Source: JAVBJN01 sp031546985 (GTDB lineage Bacteria; Bacteroidota; Bacteroidia; Chitinophagales; Chitinophagaceae). From it: a DNA stretch of 64,000 nucleotides. A program made the position numbers and the translations under genes. Under the pieces are notes generated by a model. It was not told where the DNA came from, ran no database searches, and was given only the letters and a program-made list of their open reading frames with translations. Where the stretch lies: the NCBI GenBank assembly GCA_031546985.1, contig JAVBJN010000068.1, positions 1 through 64,000 of the forward strand, written 5' to 3'. Below are positions 61,116 through 64,000 of this stretch, piece by piece. Position 1 is the first letter of the stretch. Every line of letters starts with the position of its first letter.

Positions 61116-62900
61116 ATGTCGCCCACCAATAATTTAGCACCACATACCTTTCACATACCCGTTCTGGGCCTTTGTTTCAGTATTGACACACCCTTAAAAG
61201 TAGCCAGGTACGGCATTTCATCGGTTGTATCCATTATAGAAGATGAGCTCATAGAGGATATGCGCGCTTATCACTCCCTGCAAAACGGTGTACCCTATAC
61301 CCCTATTTCTGATAAAGAACCCGATTTCCGGGCCAGGAGAATTACCCAATACCTCAACTTACTGCACGATCTTATAGCGCAACAGGTTGCCGTTTTAAAA
61401 AACACGCCTTTTACCCCCGGTTCCGATATTGAAAAATATTTTGAGCTCTTGCCCGAAACCTCGCCTGTAAAACAGGATTTTTTGCGGATGCAAAACATGG
61501 CTCCTGGTGCAGATAAAACAACGCTGGAACAACAACTCCGCGAATTTATTGTGCCAGGTTCCATTGATGTAAACATTATGGCCAAGCTGGATAATGCCCG
61601 TTACGATGCCAATGGCGAAAAAATGCCGGATGAATATTCCGATGCGTTATCGGCGCTGCGGGGCTTTGCGCAAAGTAAACTTTCGTCTGCCGTGGTTTTC
61701 TCGGCGGGTTACAACCCCAGACTGTATAACTACACAGAGCATTTCGAAGATTTTTACCCGTACGGGCAACAGCAGCTTAAAAAGAAGATTATCCTAAAGG
61801 TGAGCGATTACCGGTCGGCATTGATCCAGGGAAAAATACTGGCTAAAAAAGGATTATGGGTATCAGAATTCCGGGTAGAATCTGGCTTAAATTGCGGCGG
61901 TCACGCGTTTCCAACAGAAGGACTATTATTGGGCCCTATCCTGGAAGAATTTAAAGCCAACCGGCAAGCGCTGTTAACCGAACTCCATACCCTCTGTAAT
62001 GATGCATTGCAAGCCAAAGGAAAAATGCCATTCGATACTCCTCCGGTACAAAAACTAACCGTGCAAGGTGGTGTGGGTACCTCAGAAGAACAAACCCTGC
62101 TGCTGGAACATTTTGGGTTGGATAGCGTTGGTTGGGGCAGTCCGTTCCTGCTGGTGCCCGAAGCCACCAATGTAGACGATCCTACCCTGCACCTGCTTGC
62201 AGAGGCCAAACAGGAAGATTACTTCCTGAGCAATGCCTCTCCTTTGGGTGTACCCTTTAACAACTTCAGAAAAACCAGCTCCGAGGCGCAACGTAAGCAG
62301 CGCATTCACAACAACCGGGCCGGCAGTCCGTGCTATAAAAAATACCTTTCCGGCGATACCGAGTTTACAGAAATACCCATTTGTACCGCCTCGCGCCAAT
62401 ACCTGCACCTGAAAGAAAAACAGCTTCTCCAATCGGGACTTCCTGAAGAAAAAATACAATCTCAGATAGAAAAGATTAACGAACGCGATTGTTTGTGTGA
62501 AGGACTCACCGTATCGGCACGTTTAAAGAACGAGATGTACCTGCCGCACAAATTGACTGCAGTTGCCATTTGCCCGGGGCCTAACCTGGCTTATTTTTCG
62601 GGCATCTTTTCCCTGAAAGAAATGGTGGGCCATATCTATGGCCGTGTAAGCATTCTCAATTCGCTGCACCGGCCCCATATGTTCATCAATGAACTGACCA
62701 TGTATATCGATTACCTCAAGAAAAAAATATCGGATGATGCTGCTTCTTTGAGTGAGATACCCAACAAGTATTACCAGAAATTCAGCGCCAACCTCAACAA
62801 GGGTATCGCCTATTATAAATCGATTACCCATCAGCTCAACAATACCAACATTGCTCAAGAATTGCAGCACCTGGAATTGCAATTGGCCTCATTATTCTGA
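61116..62900 (+). CDS. Large conserved-looking hypothetical protein
   Basis: 594 residues, no signal peptide or membrane segment. It opens TFHIPVLGLCFSIDTPLKVA with RYGISSVVSI, the beta-strand-plus-helix start seen in TIM-barrel flavoenzymes, and contains GLNCGGHAFPTEG and GGVGTSEEQTLLLEHFG. The second half has Cys pairs (ERDCLCEG, ICPGPNL, PCYKKYL). I do not recognise the family with certainty; a TIM-barrel enzyme related to nitronate monooxygenases is possible but unproven. It stands alone, with its own terminator, and is probably not part of the TIR cluster. Confidence 0.6.
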   Translation: MSPTNNLAPHTFHIPVLGLCFSIDTPLKVARYGISSVVSIIEDELIEDMRAYHSLQNGVPYTPISDKEPDFRARRITQYLNLLHDLIAQQVAVLKNTPFTPGSDIEKYFELLPETSPVKQDFLRMQNMAPGADKTTLEQQLREFIVPGSIDVNIMAKLDNARYDANGEKMPDEYSDALSALRGFAQSKLSSAVVFSAGYNPRLYNYTEHFEDFYPYGQQQLKKKIILKVSDYRSALIQGKILAKKGLWVSEFRVESGLNCGGHAFPTEGLLLGPILEEFKANRQALLTELHTLCNDALQAKGKMPFDTPPVQKLTVQGGVGTSEEQTLLLEHFGLDSVGWGSPFLLVPEATNVDDPTLHLLAEAKQEDYFLSNASPLGVPFNNFRKTSSEAQRKQRIHNNRAGSPCYKKYLSGDTEFTEIPICTASRQYLHLKEKQLLQSGLPEEKIQSQIEKINERDCLCEGLTVSARLKNEMYLPHKLTAVAICPGPNLAYFSGIFSLKEMVGHIYGRVSILNSLHRPHMFINELTMYIDYLKKKISDDAASLSEIPNKYYQKFSANLNKGIAYYKSITHQLNNTNIAQELQHLELQLASLF

Positions 62901-62921
62901 TAAACGAATCCTTCTTACAGC

Positions 62922-62955
62922 AAAAATCCTGACCAGAAATTTGGTCTGGATTTTT
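62922..62955. terminator. Terminator between convergent genes
   Basis: Stem aaaaatcctgacca (62922-62935) with tggtctggattttt (62942-62955), one mismatch, 6-base loop. It lies between the 594-residue gene and the convergent hydrolase and can act on both sides. Confidence 0.75.
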
Positions 62956-62975
62956 AATTATTTGAAAACATAGAT

Positions 62976-63814
62976 TTAATTACCCAGAAACGTTTCAATC
63001 ATATCCAGCACCAGGGCGGGCAATTTACTATTGGGATCTCTCGCGCAGATTTCCCCGATGTAATCGCTATGTCCGCAAGGCAAAACAGCCAACCGGCCAT
63101 GCGGCAATGTTTGAGACAATTTTAGCGCACTCGAAACCAGTATCACATCTTTATCGCCGTTTATCACCAGTGCCGGGGCCTCAATGGCTGCAATATCTTT
63201 ATCGCTGATGTCTTTAAACGCTACCATACGGGCTACATCGCGGTGAAACATAGCCAGTAAGCCATTGGAATCGGGATTGGCTTTCAGGTAAGCATCTTTC
63301 AACGGTTGGGGCATATCCCCGAAAGAAGCATGCGCCATTCCCTCAAAAAAACCGGGCAGCAATCCTTCCCGTTGATACGCAGCAGACATTAGCACCAGTT
63401 TACGCACCAACTCCGGGTGACGAATCGCCACCTGCAAAGCAGTAGTACCACCATTGCTGAATCCCATAACATCGGCCTTATTAATATGCAATTGCTTTAA
63501 CAACTCCGCTACATCATCCGCATCCTGTTCAAAACTCAGCGGCCGGTCAATATCTGCGGTATGTCCGTGTACCTGCAATTCAATGGCAATCACGCGGTGC
63601 GTTTTGGCCAGCGTTGGCAGCACACGCCCGTAATTAGATTCGATCGTAGAACCACCGCCATGCAGCAGTACCAGCACGTTTCCGCTGCCATGAACCTCGT
63701 AGTACATTTTAAGCCATTAACATTGGCATAGTGTCCCGGGGCATTTTGTTGTGCTTGCATTGGCATGTTAGTTGTGCATATGAATAGTGCCATAATGAAA
63801 ACTTTAAAGTACAT
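62976..63814 (-). pseudogene. Alpha/beta hydrolase with signal peptide separated by a one-base frameshift
   Basis: From 63707 the frame is an intact 243-residue alpha/beta hydrolase: oxyanion-loop VLVLLHGGGST, nucleophile Ser in MGFSNGGTTA, acid Asp in VINGDKDVI and His in LPCGHSDYI. A frame in another phase from 63814 encodes a signal peptide (MYFKVFIMALFICTTNMPMQ, then AQQNAPGHYANVNGLK). At the join the DNA reads TTAAAATGTAC; one more A would give NGLKMYYEVHG without interruption. So one A has been lost from a short A-run (63707-63711), by a real mutation, sequencing error, or slippage. The cytosolic form from 63707 could still be made. Confidence 0.75.
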
Positions 63815-63849
63815 ATCTCATTGGATTATGATCCAAATTTACAGTTAAA

Positions 63850-63888
63850 CCTATCAGATAAACGTCCTGTATGCGTCAATCTGATAGG
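63850..63888. promoter_or_regulatory. Inverted repeat near the right edge
   Basis: cctatcagat (63850-63859) pairs perfectly with atctgatagg (63879-63888) across 19 bases. Either an operator for the gene beyond the edge or a terminator-like hairpin. Confidence 0.4.
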
Positions 63889-63957
63889 GTAACTGCGTCA
63901 TAAACAATCGTCTGTAACGATACTTTGCTCTTGACACTCGTCTCTTCCAAAAAAACA

Positions 63958-63989
63958 TTTGCGCAATCGAATAGTTGCACATATATTTG
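63958..63989 (+). promoter_or_regulatory. Strong promoter for a gene beyond the right edge
   Basis: TTTG (63958-63961), 20 bases, TATATTTG (63982-63989): both boxes match the Bacteroidota consensus perfectly. A direct repeat gcaatcgaa (63963-63971 and 63989-63997) flanks the -7, possibly a regulator site. No start codon yet in the window. Confidence 0.7.
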
Positions 63990-64000
63990 CAATCGAACGG

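Noticed and set aside
1..64000. CRISPR array, complete insertion sequence, rRNA operon or replication origin
   Set aside because: No regularly spaced repeats, intact transposase, rRNA-like sequence or DnaA-box cluster was noticed.

Overview
The window reads as chromosomal DNA of a member of the Bacteroidota, most likely Chitinophagaceae or a close relative. Four things point there: a Bacteroidota-type (subtype iii) type VI secretion system with tssN/O/P/Q/R and no tssJ/L/M; two proteins with type IX secretion C-terminal sorting domains; promoter-like matches to the Bacteroidota consensus TTTG-N19-TAnnTTTG with few Shine-Dalgarno sequences; and LytTR- and NarL-type regulation with SemiSWEET, DUF72 and RND genes of Bacteroidota flavour. 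All family calls come from reading the translations; no database search was run.

Region by region. (1) 1-4158: the secreted end of the T6SS, with hcp, vgrG and three tightly coupled genes after vgrG (a 55-residue VgrG-tail-like protein, a 345-residue effector candidate, and a signal-peptide protein that runs off the left edge and is an immunity candidate). (2) 4299-20592: one long minus-strand T6SS operon, tssO-Q-P-R-H, a secreted unknown, a lytic transglycosylase, then tssE-F-G-N-K-B-C, followed by a small lipoprotein gene. A NarL-type regulator diverges from its head. (3) 21.7-28.4 kb: an accessory island with an AraC regulator, tRNA-Ser(UGA), a decayed serine recombinase facing it, two paralogous secreted transglutaminase-like proteins (the second ending in an RHS-type junction and a HExxH toxin-like tail) and two duplicated immunity-like genes. 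(4) 29-41 kb: a small membrane protein, a HMA-like protein with a methyltransferase, a rifamycin phosphotransferase (rph), and an RND efflux operon with its own LytS/LytTR pair. (5) 41-47 kb: SemiSWEET, DUF72, two T9SS-sorted proteins and a Cys-rich lipoprotein. (6) 48-54.5 kb: an ABC-F protein with an attenuator-like leader, a REP-like repeat cluster, a Pls/PosA-type NRPS, and a truncated phosphopantetheinyl transferase.

(7) 54.7-61 kb is the most intriguing stretch. A caspase-like protease diverges from a run of genes across a promoter region carrying two matching 18-bp palindromes. The run encodes a 178-residue unknown, a membrane protein, a NarL-type kinase and regulator, a small membrane protein, a TIR-domain membrane protein, a beta-rich protein of unknown function and a small two-helix membrane protein. 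This looks like a regulated protease/TIR effector cluster and is the best candidate here for an undescribed system, but the functional link is inference. (8) 61.1-63.8 kb holds a conserved unknown and an alpha/beta hydrolase whose signal peptide is cut off by a one-base frameshift. The window ends in a strong promoter for a gene beyond the edge.
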